A stretch of 64,000 nt of DNA from Cyathus striatus. Its lineage: Eukaryota; Basidiomycota; Agaricomycetes; Agaricales; Nidulariaceae. The position numbers and the translations under genes are program-made. Below are positions 22,898-33,085 of the stretch, one piece after another. The DNA lies in contig JAOVFP010000022.1 of NCBI GenBank assembly GCA_025738555.1, positions 372,001 to 436,000 on the forward strand, written 5' to 3'. The notes under the pieces are model-generated. The model saw only the letters and a program-made list of their open reading frames with translations, ran no database searches and was not told the DNA's origin. Each line of letters opens with the position of its first letter. Within the stretch, counting starts at the first letter, position 1.

Positions 22898-24990
22898 ATG
22901 TCTCAAACAGTCCGTAACCTCGAGTACAGTGCTCAAGCAGAATCCAGATTTCTTCTCATAGACGGAATCATTGACAATCCTCTTCACGCTTCGTTTCTTC
23001 CTGAAGGGATAAGGGATGCCGCAGAAATGGTTGAATATGTTGGTACGCACTTTTACATTCTCTAGTTTACAGACTAGCTACTAATCATGTTCATGTTATC
23101 CCGCAGGGTCACGTCTGCCCTCTATTCCAATCAACCTTCGTTTCGCCGAGAGCATCTCTGCAATTCAAGGCTTCCAAGGTGCCATGTTAAATGTACTCTT
23201 GAAAAAGAAATACGGGATGCCCTACCAGAACATTCTTATAAACACGTTGGTTTCTCTCGTGTTGTTATGGTTATAGCTAATACATTAAATCTAGTGATCA
23301 TGCACAACACTTTATATTTTCTCCGATGGACACTGAGGCAATTATCTCTCCCTCGGATCCACTTCGTTCTCCACAGGAAATGGTACAACGATACGAGAAA
23401 TACTTCCCAAACTGCGACATCCACGACTCGTTTGTCCCGCATGCTACGAAACTGACGTCAGAGTCTACCAACATATACAAGACAAAAGACGGACGGTATT
23501 TCCATATTCATGGTGTGTGAACTGGAGTCTACTCCGTTTTATCCATAATTTGACTCGGATGTGGGGTTGTCATTAGGAAGTTTGGACCATAGAAAGACAC
23601 AGCAGGCTCTCTCACTCTCCGTTCCTCCCTCTTTGAACGTGAAAGACCGGAATGAGGTCGTAGAGCTTTACGCTTCTTTGGTCTCCAAATACACGGCGTC
23701 CGAAATTGATGTAATAGTGAACGATCAATACCGCCAGGCTGGGACTATATGTTACAGTCCTGAAGAATATTTTGCAACCGAACAAGGAAAGGCAAACGCA
23801 CACGTAGGGTTGTATGAGGTGAAACCTCTTACCCTTGAAGGAGAAGGGAAAAAGCTTCCGCCAACATGGTGGCCAGGCGGAACACCCGAGCGGCCGCTAC
23901 AAGGATTGAAAGTTCTCGACCTTACCCGTATCATTGCTTCACCGGCCATCTCGCGGTCGCTTGCGATGTACGGCGCACACGTGTTGAGAATTACTTCCCC
24001 AAACGTCGCAGATTTTTCCGTTCTGCATTTGGACCTTGGATGGGGAAAATGGAATGCCCACCTAGATCTCAAGACTTCAGAGGGAAGAGAGAGGTTACGA
24101 GAGCTTATAAAGGAGGCGGATGTGGTTGTGGATGGGTATCGACCAGGAGTGGGTGAGCGCTTGGGATATGGATGGGAAGATGTGGCAAGAATTTGGGAGG
24201 AGAGAGGGAGAGGTGGCGTATTTGCTAGAGAGAATTGTTACGGATGGAATGGACCTTGGCAAGGCCGATCTGGATGGCAGCAAATTAGCGATGCGGTATG
24301 CCTTTTTATTGGCTATTTTTCTGTTGCTAACTTTTGAGTAAAGTGTTGTGGCTCATCCTACCTGTACGGAAAAGGAATGGGGTTAAATGAAGCCGTTACA
24401 CCTGTATTGCCCAATTCTGATTTTTGGTACGCTTTTCCGTTCAAATATTATACTTAATTTCTAACCCGGTGAGAATATAGTACTGGCGCAGCTGGGGCGA
24501 CTGGAGTTCTCCAAGCGCTCATCGAGCGCGGTGAGAAGGGTGGCTCTTACATTGTGGACGTGCGTCCGTTTTTTATTATACACTCCCAATTTCTTACGCG
24601 TCCTACCAGTGTGCATTGAATTACTATTCTCAATGGCTGGTCCGCACAGTCTCCACATATCCATCGCATATCTGGAACACGTTATGGGAAACGTACAACC
24701 GCCCAGTCTTCCGGCACACCGATAACATGCCAGTCACAATTCCAGCTATGATCGAACTTCTCAAAGATCGTGCTTCCCAGCTTCGAAACGAGGACAAAAG
24801 GGGGCTATTCGATCCAGAATTTTATGAAGATAGAGAAAACAAGGCTTTGGGAGTGGAGGTAAGGTGCCTTAAACCCGTTTTAATTTTCCCAGATGGGAGG
24901 GTGAGGACTGGGTATAACGTTGGTGCGAGGCCGAATGGAAAGGATAAGGCTGTCTGGCCACAGGATTTGATGGTTGAATTAATTGCGTAG
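22898..24990 (+). CDS. CaiB/BaiF family (class III) CoA-transferase, transposon cargo
   Basis: Class III CoA-transferases move CoA between a thioester donor and a carboxylic acid acceptor; relatives act on carnitine, formyl/oxalyl, or branched-chain and bile-acid-like acyl-CoAs. Seven exons, 22898-23042, 23107-23245, 23295-23512, 23577-24295, 24344-24426, 24481-24559 and 24610-24990, join to 587 residues with no stop or frameshift. The C-terminal half of exon 4 carries the family signature LKVLDLTRIIASPAISRSLA, followed by GAHVLRI and, after a short gap, LDLKTSEGRERLRELIKEAD and DVVVDGYRPG. The length is normal for fungal two-lobe members. No targeting signal is obvious; a mitochondrial, peroxisomal or cytosolic site cannot be told. 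It sits between two CCCACTACCT repeats inside the TSD-flanked insertion, hence it was moved here as cargo. Substrate unknown. Confidence 0.9.
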
Positions 24991-25058
24991 AAGTGAATAT
25001 CTTCAATCATTGGTACTTAGTTCTCATCTAAATAAAATAGGACCATCTAGTGGCAAAA

Positions 25059-26268
25059 CCCACTACCTACCAAATAAACAATAGGGCCAGGTAAGAGAAT
25101 TGAGAATATTTATTAATAATATAAATTTAAAATACAGTAATTGATACAATAGATTAAAACTCATATATTTTGTGGATATGAAGTTCATAAATGAAGCAAA
25201 TAATGTAGAATTGAAGTAGAGAGAGAATGAATGAAGTAGGGAGATCTGTAACAAAGCAGGGAGAGCTGGAACCAAGCTGAAAGATCAGAAATAAAGTGGC
25301 TAGAGTAGAAACAAAGCAGGGAGGGCTGGAACCAAGCTGAGAGAGCAGAATTAAAGTAGCTAGAGTAGAAATAAGTTATAAAGAGCAGGAACCAAGCACA
25401 GAGACCAGAAACAAGACAGGGAGATCAAGAATGAAGAGGAGACCAGAAACCAAGCAGAGAGAGCATCAACTAGACAGAGAGAGCAGGAACAGATGGAGAA
25501 TGATGGAGAGAGAATAAGAACAAGTTAGAGAGAGCATGAATGAAACAGATAGGTTCATGGCTTATGAACAAGGCAGTAAGCTTAAGAAACTATAATTGCG
25601 CAAAATTACGAGAGGTACAGGGTCAAGTTAGATAGGGTATTCCAATTTATATATAAATGAGAAGACTGAATATATATTTATTATAACTTTGGAACCAGCT
25701 GACCTAGTATTATGATTGTGGCATCGTTAGAACCGTATGATGAAGGGCAATGCGGTGCCATAATATCTAAAGGATCGAGCATGAATAGGAGTAGTGACGA
25801 TGATATTAATGAATTAAATATAGGCCTGCCACCTAAGTTTAACCAATAAAATTAGGCAGTGAAGAAGACATGAAAGGGCTGTATGTTATGAAAGTTAGTC
25901 AAGTTAAATAGCAAAAGGAATGCAACACACATTGTGAAATGAGGATTGATTTTAGCTTGCCAGAGATGAGAGAGGAGTAAAGATAACACACAGGTTAAGA
26001 TAGAAGCAAGGAAGATGGGAAATAAATACAACACAAGATTATATAGTAGTGGGATTTTCAATTGATAACAATTGATTGAAATAGTGGTTCAATTCATAAG
26101 TGTACTAAATACATTTTGAATAGTTTTGGTTTCAATAGTGGCAGGAGCCAATCAGGTTGAGATCACAGCAAGAACCAATCAGGTTGAGATCCCAAAGTCA
26201 GATCTCAAAATTGCCTTTTCAGGATGTCAAGAGTCCCCTAAGACCCACTTACCTTAAAAGGTAGTGGG
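25059..26268. mobile_element. Repeat with CCCACTACCT termini, copy 2
   Basis: Begins CCCACTACCT and ends AGGTAGTGGG, in the same orientation as 20153-20873. Longer because of an internal purine-rich tandem array. The two copies flank the CoA-transferase gene, one 2.0 kb upstream and one 70 bases downstream. No transposase is present. Confidence 0.55.
25190..25560 (+). repeat. Purine-rich degenerate tandem array
   Basis: About 18-20 imperfect units of GAGAGCAGGAACCAAGC type (period roughly 18-20 bases), almost all A and G on the plus strand. It lies inside copy 2 of the CCCACTACCT repeat. Not coding. Confidence 0.75.
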
Positions 26269-26800
26269 AATGAAAAGACTGAAAGAGATAAATGAGAGCA
26301 GTTGCAAGTCTTAGATCAGACTCAAGAGGAAAACTAAATTCTTGTTGGGTTGAAAAGAACATAGATACATGGGTTTATAGTAAAAAAAAGTGTGAAAACA
26401 AATCTCAACTGGGTGTTGCGAGTACGGAGTATAATGTAATCTAGAGCAGTAAAATGAGTACGAAAAACCAGCATATGTAAAGCCTGACTGACAAGACATG
26501 AGAGGGAGCGCAGCAAATCCATTAAAAAGGAGTTTTGAGGCAAGCGTGGCCGATGTTAATACGGCCATAGCTAGGCTTGGTGTGGGTTTTTGACGAGCGC
26601 AAATTAATAAAACATAACTGAGGAGTTGAGGCAATGCAATGAAGAAACATCGTTAGTCAGTCAGAGGAGAGAGGAACCGTGATGAAAGAAAGAACACGAA
26701 CCCATCAACAATGGAGCTACCTATACACCCACTAGAACGTAACTGATCGACGACACGCACGCACGCACGCAGATCGTAAAAAACTCGTCAAAAATGTAAT
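26269..26800. other. Insertion interior, right part
   Basis: No gene recognised; minus-strand frames here are hydrophobic and unsupported. A short CACG microsatellite lies at 26755-26771. Confidence 0.4.
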
Positions 26801-26882
26801 CGCTTCAACAGGAATCGAACTGTCAACCCCCCTACCTTCACGAGTTGTGATGCTGGGAGCACAACCGCTTCACTACTTCGGT
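26801..26882 (-). other. tRNA-like Pol III unit (SINE-like head or tRNA pseudogene)
   Basis: On the minus strand TAGTGAAGCGG fits the A-box consensus TRGYNNARNGG. GTTCGATTCC, 44 bases downstream, fits the B-box GWTCRANNC. The T-arm ACAG-TTCGATT-CTGT pairs fully, and a TTGTG/CACAA anticodon-like stem with a 10-base loop lies between. T-runs follow downstream, as a Pol III terminator would. No acceptor stem can be formed, so it is not a functional tRNA. The long middle suggests descent from a tRNA with a long variable arm (Ser or Leu type). It lies inside the large insertion, 200 bases from its right end. Confidence 0.5.
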
Positions 26883-26916
26883 CTTTCTAGAAGGCCAGAC
26901 ACGCTACATTGTAGTT

Positions 26917-27068
26917 CATGTCCGGATCATAGAACGACCCACAGATAGAGACCAAAGCTGTCCGCATTTTTGGAACTACCTTTTGCTCAGAAAGACTCAA
27001 AACCTGTCCGTATCTGGAACGTCCTAAGGGGTCAAATTTCAAAAATTTGTCCGCTTCGCGGAACGACC
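26917..27068 (+). repeat. Right subterminal motif array
   Basis: Four copies of TGTCCG...(G/A)GAAC(G/T)(A/T)CC at about 26919, 26959, 27005 and 27048, spaced 40-46 bases, with the last running into the TIR. Such spaced words are the usual form of transposase-binding sites in hAT- and CACTA-like elements. Confidence 0.75.
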
Positions 27069-27092
27069 CTTGGCCCATATGTCAGGGGTCCT
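27060..27092 (-). repeat. Right terminal inverted repeat
   Basis: Inverted partner of 19350-19382. The outer end GGGGTCCT abuts the target duplication. The inner end GGAACGACC completes a subterminal motif copy that starts with TGTCCG at 27048. Confidence 0.93.
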
Positions 27093-27100
27093 ATCCCAAC
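27093..27100 (+). repeat. 8-bp target site duplication, right copy
   Basis: ATCCCAAC directly after the right TIR, identical to 19342-19349. The peroxygenase frame resumes immediately after it. Confidence 0.93.
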
Positions 27101-27202
27101 CCGACTGGCGTGTTGCTTGACTCTCTGAATGCCAATCTTGGCTTTTTCTTCGAGCCGTTTAAAGGTTTGAATTGTATGCAGATTTTCCCTTACGGTAAAT
27201 AG

Positions 27203-27399
27203 TAGTTACGAATGATCCACGGATCATGAATAGAATGTTACTGTTACGTTTCGTTTTGTCAATTTGCGTATGTGTTTGTGAGAACAGAAGTGGTTCATAG
27301 AACTCTATCGAAGACCGATTTCATTAGAATCTAGTATACATGTTTACAATTTATCAATAGCAATTTCCCTACATATCCAAGTGGTCGAGCTTGTATCTT
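27203..27399. other. Convergent gene spacer
   Basis: Short AT-rich spacer between the 3' ends of the peroxygenase (plus) and terpene synthase (minus). Their transcripts probably overlap or nearly meet here. Confidence 0.5.
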
Positions 27400-28445
27400 T
27401 CAGAGAGCATGAAAGCCGACATAGCCTTGGCTATACGATTTATAACAAGCATTTGCCTCTCCATCAAGCAAATTTAAAATTCTCTCGTGTGCGCTAACAG
27501 TGTAATCAGCGACCAGTTTTAAGGACTGCATCTTCCCTAGACCGTGTGTCTTCCCAAAGAGAGAAATATAGTTGCATTTTTCTCCTTGAAGTTCTTCCTT
27601 GTAGAACGACATAATGTCACTAGAAATGTTATTGAATGCTAGCAAATGTATCAAGATAAAACATATAAGCCTTACTTGCCGTAGTTTGTCATATCGCAGA
27701 TATCAGGAACAGCATGCATAAACTCGCAAGCTGGCATCTCAGGCGGAAATGCAAAGATAGAGTAAGTCTCTCCCATCCCGGAAAGTCTACGGAAAAAAGG
27801 AAGGTATTGGATAGCGTATTCCCCAAGCTTCCCAAATGTTAGATTTCTTCAATATCTGCGATATACAAGATTGCTTACCTGAATATTTTTTGTTTCGTGG
27901 TGTAAGTACGCTGCCGAAATGAAGTTAAGGTATGCGGAGAAAATGAGACTGGCAGTTATAGGAGGCCAGTATTGGTTTACCTCCTTCAAAACACTAACGA
28001 GATCGTCCAAAAATTTGTGTTCTTGTGGTTCATTATTTACAAACCGTGTTAAGAAGGAAGATATATGAATCATTCCAGCTTCGGTTTGGCAATAATCGTC
28101 CAAGTATGTTGAGAAGGCAGTGAATATCGCAATAAACCTCAGGAGTTTCTTATCTTTCAGATGAGTATAACTAGTTCCCGCTATGTCGATCCCGACGCGA
28201 AGAAACGGAGTCAAAAGTTCCATGTTGTATCCGCGCTTAATGCATTCTGCATGACAGTCTTCATTGAATGTTGGATCGACGCGGATGTTCCGTGGATACG
28301 CAATACCACATCTGTTCAAAAAATCGTGTACAGCGCTTCGAATTTCCTCGTATTTTTCGCATCGCTCATTCTGAATGCGATATAATTAGATAGGATGCCT
28401 GATGTACATATTATAAGATCTCACCGAAATTAGTTTATGTGGCAT
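27400..28445 (-). CDS. TRI5-type (trichodiene synthase family) terpene synthase
   Basis: A class I terpene cyclase that would ionise farnesyl diphosphate; the product cannot be predicted. Exons are 28445-28425, 28370-27879, 27827-27676 and 27619-27400, with introns of 54, 51 and 56 bases. They join to 294 residues, within the range of mushroom members. The aspartate-rich site is TYLDDYCQ (Asp98, Asp99). The NSE triad is created across the last splice as NDIMSFYKE (Asn222, Ser226, Glu230). These positions are close to those of Fusarium TRI5, and the peptide HDFLNRCGIAYP near the start is family-typical. The third acidic residue of a strict DDxxD is missing, being Gln, a common variation. No signal peptide, so cytosolic. 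It is convergent with the disrupted peroxygenase, whose 3' end is 198 bases away. The start rests on a 7-codon first exon that keeps frame and splice consensus. Confidence 0.87.
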
Positions 28446-28860
28446 ACTGTAGTAGCAGCTACTTTTGCGAACAGACTGTAGTGGTGGAAGTATTTGATGG
28501 TTAAATCATAAGTCGAAGCATTGGTGCTTTATACTTTGCCGATCAATATTCTAGTGATAAGGATATCGACTTAAGAGGAGCGTTCTCAGCTAATGGTCTA
28601 ATATTGGACTAGAAGCTCAAGCTCGAGAGGTAACCAATGAAGATATGAAACTCACTCGTCGAGTCCAGACGCTTTCCGGACATGTTGTACGAAATCTAAG
28701 TCACTTCAGGATATTCTGGGGTCCTGCAATACACTGGTAATGTGTGGGTTGCTTGGTTTCGCGAAGCCATCGGGAACGGAAAGTTTCGTTCAATAGTGAG
28801 CGCATGAGTCGGTCATTAGTGCTTAATTCAGAATGATTATGCCGACAGGAGTCAACTTTT

Positions 28861-29061
28861 ACAGCTGTTTTCAAAACGCTAGACGTCCCCGGGAAAAAAC
28901 ACAACTTCGCCTGGGCCTACTTAATGACGTCAGATACCCAAACTGGGTATTATTTAGCGCTCAGCCCCAACCATTCATGTGCCCTGGCATCATCAACTAC
29001 GACATTGCGTCTTCCTATCACTTTTTTCGGGGAAGTGTCTAGCGTTTTGAAAACGGCTGTG
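28861..29061. repeat. Foldback element with about 40-bp arms
   Basis: 28861-28901 and 29018-29061 are inverted copies; the core TTTTCAAAACGCTAGAC is exact. The loop is about 116 bases. A perfect palindrome GATGCCGTCGGCATC lies just outside the right arm. It sits upstream of the terpene synthase. Confidence 0.6.
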
Positions 29062-30283
29062 GGGGATGCAGTGCTGATGCCGTCGGCATCTATATATAGT
29101 ACTGCTTGTTATAATTCCAACCGTTATATCTTATCTGAGAGGTACAAGAACGTGAATCATGGGGCTTAAAATATCAACTAAATACATACCTTGGACACAG
29201 GAGTGGGTAGGTAGGAAGGGAATTGGGTACGGAGGCTCACAGGAAGTACTAGATAGGCCGACGTCCTTAGTACGAAACGCCACACATTTTGTAGTTTTGA
29301 CAGAGTGATTATAAACAGCTACCATAGCATTTCCCTATCTCTGCAACGCGCAACAGCGAACTCGTAATGAGCAAGGATGAGGACGGACTATGGAGTTGGG
29401 GAAGTGACATGACGGAGAATGAATCAACATATGATAAGTCACGTCAAAGTGAATAGCTTGCATTTAGTCAAAAAACATATTGTACAACCCTTACTATGAG
29501 TCCTCATTCGCCTCCCTCTTCAAAACAAAACACAGCAAGGTCCTCGAGGCATCCAGCCCGCTGATACCACATAGCAGCATGCAGCAAGACACGAAAATGC
29601 CACTCCACACACCAGGAATGTTCCTTCAACTCCTTCGAGACGCATTCCCAAATATGCTCTAATGTCGTTCTTGTACTCCATCCGCACCGCCCGGGTATGG
29701 AGTCTCTGGTAACGACAGAAGACCGAGAACTCTAGTTTCTCCCCAATCTTACCTCTTGGCCCTCATCAGCAATATCTACTCGCAAGAATGGACGGCACAG
29801 TACATCCTACGATGACCTGAGGCATTGAATATGCTGGAGAAGTCAAGGCGCTGAATACAGGCAAATGGTTGATGATCCACGGATGATATAAAGAGTAGGA
29901 CAACGGAGCTTCGACTCGTGCCTGTCTCGCAGGGGCAAGCAGTACGAAAAGGTTCCCTTCTCCCCGAGCAGCATTCCCCAATATATCCTGACCTCCATCT
30001 CCCACGCCATCATCAGTCCTGCAATCACGCATGGCGAGTCTTCTTATCCTTGACAATCGTATACCTTGCGCTTGTAAATGACTACTAAGTGCAAACAATA
30101 GACAGCATGTCAAATCAACACGCTAGAGCCTAGCTACTTGCAGGTAAGTGAGGGAGCACACGTAGGATGACCATGGCAAGATGACGAAGCAGCATAGTAT
30201 GACGGCTTGGATCCAACCTGCACCTAGAAAGACCATGCAGCTCAAATGCAGCTGGCTGAGCGGTGCTGTCGACCTAACGAAAC
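29062..30283. other. Intergenic, no gene recognised
   Basis: Only short frames. The region from about 29780 may already be diverged repeat-family sequence, because it resembles its neighbour in composition, but I could not match it to the other copies. Confidence 0.35.
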
Positions 30284-33085
30284 AGGTCCTAAGTCACGTG
30301 ATACATTTGGGTCGGCAACAATTTCTATGCGTAGCGTAGGAAGCCCCGGAGAAGTTGACGCAACAAATACAGGGAAGTGTTGGAGGGGGGGGTGTCTAGG
30401 ACAGTCGGTGGGGAGAGCGAATCCTGGGGGAATGGAGTACGTTATCCTCAGAAAGCGGCACGCCACAGGTACCACTCACCCTCATCAGCAACCGCCACGA
30501 ACCATCCTCCAAATGCGCGCTCATCTCCCCAGCTACCACCTCACATAGCGAGCGAAGATCAACCAGTGTGACGGATAGTCTCGACCATTACGCGTACACA
30601 TGTTCGCTTAGAAGTAGCATCTTGGCCACAAGATGCTGCACTAGTGATCGTTTGCCCGAAGTAAGAACGAGGAAGAGCAACAACTGGAGGACGACCCATG
30701 GTGTACTGGTATAGCTGAAAGGCAAGGTGTCTGTGACGAAGAGGGTTACTTTGATGTGGTACAGGTTTCAATCGAGCGTTCGCACTGCTCTAATTGCGTC
30801 CCACCTGCTGCAAGATTGGGTCCTTGCGTGGTATTCGGACTCAGTTAAAGCACTGCTCTAATTGCGTCCCACCTGCTGCAAGATTGGGTCCTTGCGTGGT
30901 ATTCGGACTCAGTTAAAGCACTGATATAAAATATACGACCACATCCGCATTTGGTGACAATATCCCTTGTCATCTTAGCAATGCAAGAATATACTCGGTC
31001 GCGGTTACACATTACGCGTTACGTAGCAATCCCTTGGAGAGATCAATCGACTGAAAACAGGGAGTATGAGTACTTGAAGGACCACGGAAGTTACGGCCAG
31101 GCACTCCTCTAGTCATTGAATACGCTGTTGTCTAGGGGGCGGCACGAAGGTGCGAGATCACCAATATATCTTTTTGACCTTCCACCTTCAACTCCCCGAA
31201 TCATACTCCCAGCTACACCCTGTCATATCCATTCCCAACATTCCTTGCAACACAGCTTCAGGCAAGCCTCGTCCTGCTCAACCTTATGCTCTCGTCCCTG
31301 GTAAACGTCTACACGTGGAGGATAGACAACGCCGTGCCCCAAGCAGATAAGACGGGTTACATGCGAAGCTGTGCATGGTGGTCCCTGGGTATCCTGATGC
31401 CGAACCCTTTAGTCCTTTAGTGCATGGAGTAACACACACGTTACGAGAGAGATCCTTTAAGAATCGAGTACACCATCTGATCGTGAAGAACGAGGTGCCT
31501 GTGCTCCTACTAGTACTGTATGTGACATATAAGTGACAGGCGGCGTACGGCACCGGCCAACAAGATCCACATTCGACAGCGTAAAATCGACGCGCCGAAT
31601 ACAGCCAGGTGTTTGGAAATCATCAGCCCTACGGGGGAGGAATCCTCAAAGCGCAAAGCACGCTGTCACAAAAGGGGATTCATCAGGACGAAGGCTCTAA
31701 CAACCCGGACAACTTCAGCGGAATGGTATGGGGAGGAACGCGCAAAGCACAAAAGCACGCTGTCTCCCATGATCCTGAAGCTGCGGACGAAAGTGCTACA
31801 CCTCTTCGAAGCTTCAGCTTCAACAATCAGGATTTTCTCCAAGTACACTGCATCGAAGTATCCGTAGAACAGCCACCCCCATTGTTGCCCCTCGTACTCG
31901 CCAATTTCGCCAGCGCAGGCCAGCACCCCTCGCATGACCCGCTCATTTCGTGTATCACAATGACAACGTCGAATGGATGTAGAGGAGAGCTTGTGGTGAG
32001 AACGTACCGTTGATCAGGTACTCGAAGTAAGAATGATGGAGTCTGTCGAGGAGTAGAGGGAAGGTATCGGTCGTAGTTGAATGCCCTGGTATCAGAAGGA
32101 CGGAAGACCTTTTGAGCGCGGGAAATTAAGAGGAGCGTGTCGGTTCTCAAAGCGCGTCCTACTACTCGTATAAGAGTCGTCATCTTGCGATGAGGATGTC
32201 GATGCTCGTTTCATATGAGAAACGCTCTGGCGATATGGATGTCATTTGTAGCGTGTGGACTGCGGACCTAGGCACCTACAACCCCAAGCGCTGGTTTTCT
32301 AGTGCAATACGATAGTTGGCATGGTAGGTGATGGAAAAGCGAGAAGTTGTATGTCAATCCAGGATTTCCTATACAATGAGCATCAGCGGACAGTGCAACG
32401 TGGAAAGCTGGGACAGGTGCACACCTTGGAGGTATATAACCACATCTACACATAAAAGACCACTACGCCGCCGTGCAAGTGCTGATCTAGATCATGTAGC
32501 TAGCCAGGCCAGTAGCCACCTAACCTGTGCCATACCCTATGAGTTGTGCATTGGATCATGAAGGGATGATAGGCCATAAAGGACATCCTCGAGAGATCTG
32601 GTACACTCCTGCTGCATCTTCTAATACGGCGGATTTAAAGGCGAGAGGGATTGCAGAGCGTCGTATTCTATATATTTCAATGCAAAGATCAGTCAGCAGC
32701 TAGCGAAAATGAAAGAGTCAGTACAGACCTTGCAGGCAGAGCACATCTACGTCAAGTCTTTTCCCAGCCTTCCTAATCCCCTTGCGCGTAGTGCGTCCTT
32801 GGTTCCAGAGCACGATGGCGATGCCTCGTCACTTGCCTGATACGATTCCTCAGCACTATGCGCATTTGTAGACTATGAGAATCTGGAAATAATGCGGTTG
32901 TAGCGCCCCAGAGCGTAATGGAACCTGTCAGTGACAACGACAACGACCAAGGTTCGACAGAGTTCGACGTTGCCCAGGGCCGGTCGGTGTCGTGACTCGT
33001 CAGATTCTCGGAAGGTTGGCCTCGAAGAGTTTGGTAAATGTTTGGCTGAGATGTTTATACAAAATATAACCAAATACCCCATCTG
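30284..33085 (+). mobile_element. Unclassified repeat family R, copy A
   Basis: Begins near TCACGTGATACATTTGGGTC. From 30284 to about 32600 it is colinear and highly similar to 49661-51918. The distal part (32900-33080) resembles the distal part of the inverted copy near 51950-52050 and the end of the copy at 41.4 kb, including TTGGTAAATGTTTGGCTGAG-like wording. Short frames on both strands are shared with the other copy but give no recognised protein. The class of element is unknown. The recurrence in several states of truncation indicates a mobile origin. Confidence 0.7.
30782..30924 (+). repeat. 68-bp tandem duplication in copy A
   Basis: Two exact head-to-tail units beginning GCACTGCTCTAATTGCGTCC at 30782 and 30850, and the start of a third at 30918. 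The equivalent place in the copy at 50.2 kb holds a single unit, so the duplication arose in this copy. Confidence 0.92.

Larger units (their letters stand above)
19350..27092. mobile_element. 7.7-kb TIR transposon carrying a CoA-transferase gene
   Basis: Bounded by 33-bp terminal inverted repeats that differ at one base and begin AGGACCCCTGACATATGGGC. Flanked by an 8-bp duplication inside a coding exon, so both borders are certain. Eight-base duplications are typical of hAT and P-type elements, but the family is not settled. Inside each end lie several copies of TGTCCG-N(6-10)-GGAACGWCC, as expected of transposase-binding sites. The interior holds, left to right: a minus-strand open frame, a 721-bp repeat, an intact seven-exon CaiB/BaiF gene, a purine-rich tandem array inside a second 1.2-kb repeat, and a tRNA-like Pol III unit. 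No transposase was recognised, so it is presumably non-autonomous, or composite through nested insertion. Confidence 0.9.
18039..27202 (+). pseudogene. Unspecific peroxygenase, interrupted by 7.7-kb insertion
   Basis: Tandem paralogue of the gene at 14649. Exons are 18039-18311, 18366-18423, 18485-18655, 18708-18728, 18791-18843 and 18897-19349. The 3' remainder is 27101-27202, beyond the insertion. Without the insertion the frame would give 376 residues, the same as the paralogue. The signal peptide, PCP motif (Cys81) and EGD motif (near 167) are kept. The acid-base glutamate is replaced by Asp241 (TPRYYTAYAD). An extra intron splits the exon that equals the paralogue's fourth. The insertion falls after residue 343. 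Reading on into the transposon end adds about 38 foreign residues up to a stop at 19461-19463, so a chimeric protein lacking the last 33 native residues and the distal disulfide cysteine could be made. No other break is seen, which suggests a recent insertion. Confidence 0.93.

Noticed and set aside
23752..24283. Minus-strand frames inside the CoA-transferase gene
   Set aside because: Antisense shadows of a well-supported coding exon.
26801..26882. Functional tRNA gene
   Set aside because: Acceptor stem cannot form and the anticodon loop is ten bases; kept only as a tRNA-like unit.
19350..27092. Interpretation as a Starship-type giant element
   Set aside because: No DUF3435/YR 'captain' gene is seen, it has long TIRs and an 8-bp duplication, and it is much smaller than usual Starships.
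31609..32183. Frames shared by repeat copies A and D
   Set aside because: Small indels between copies change the frame, and both strands are open; conservation is of DNA, not protein.
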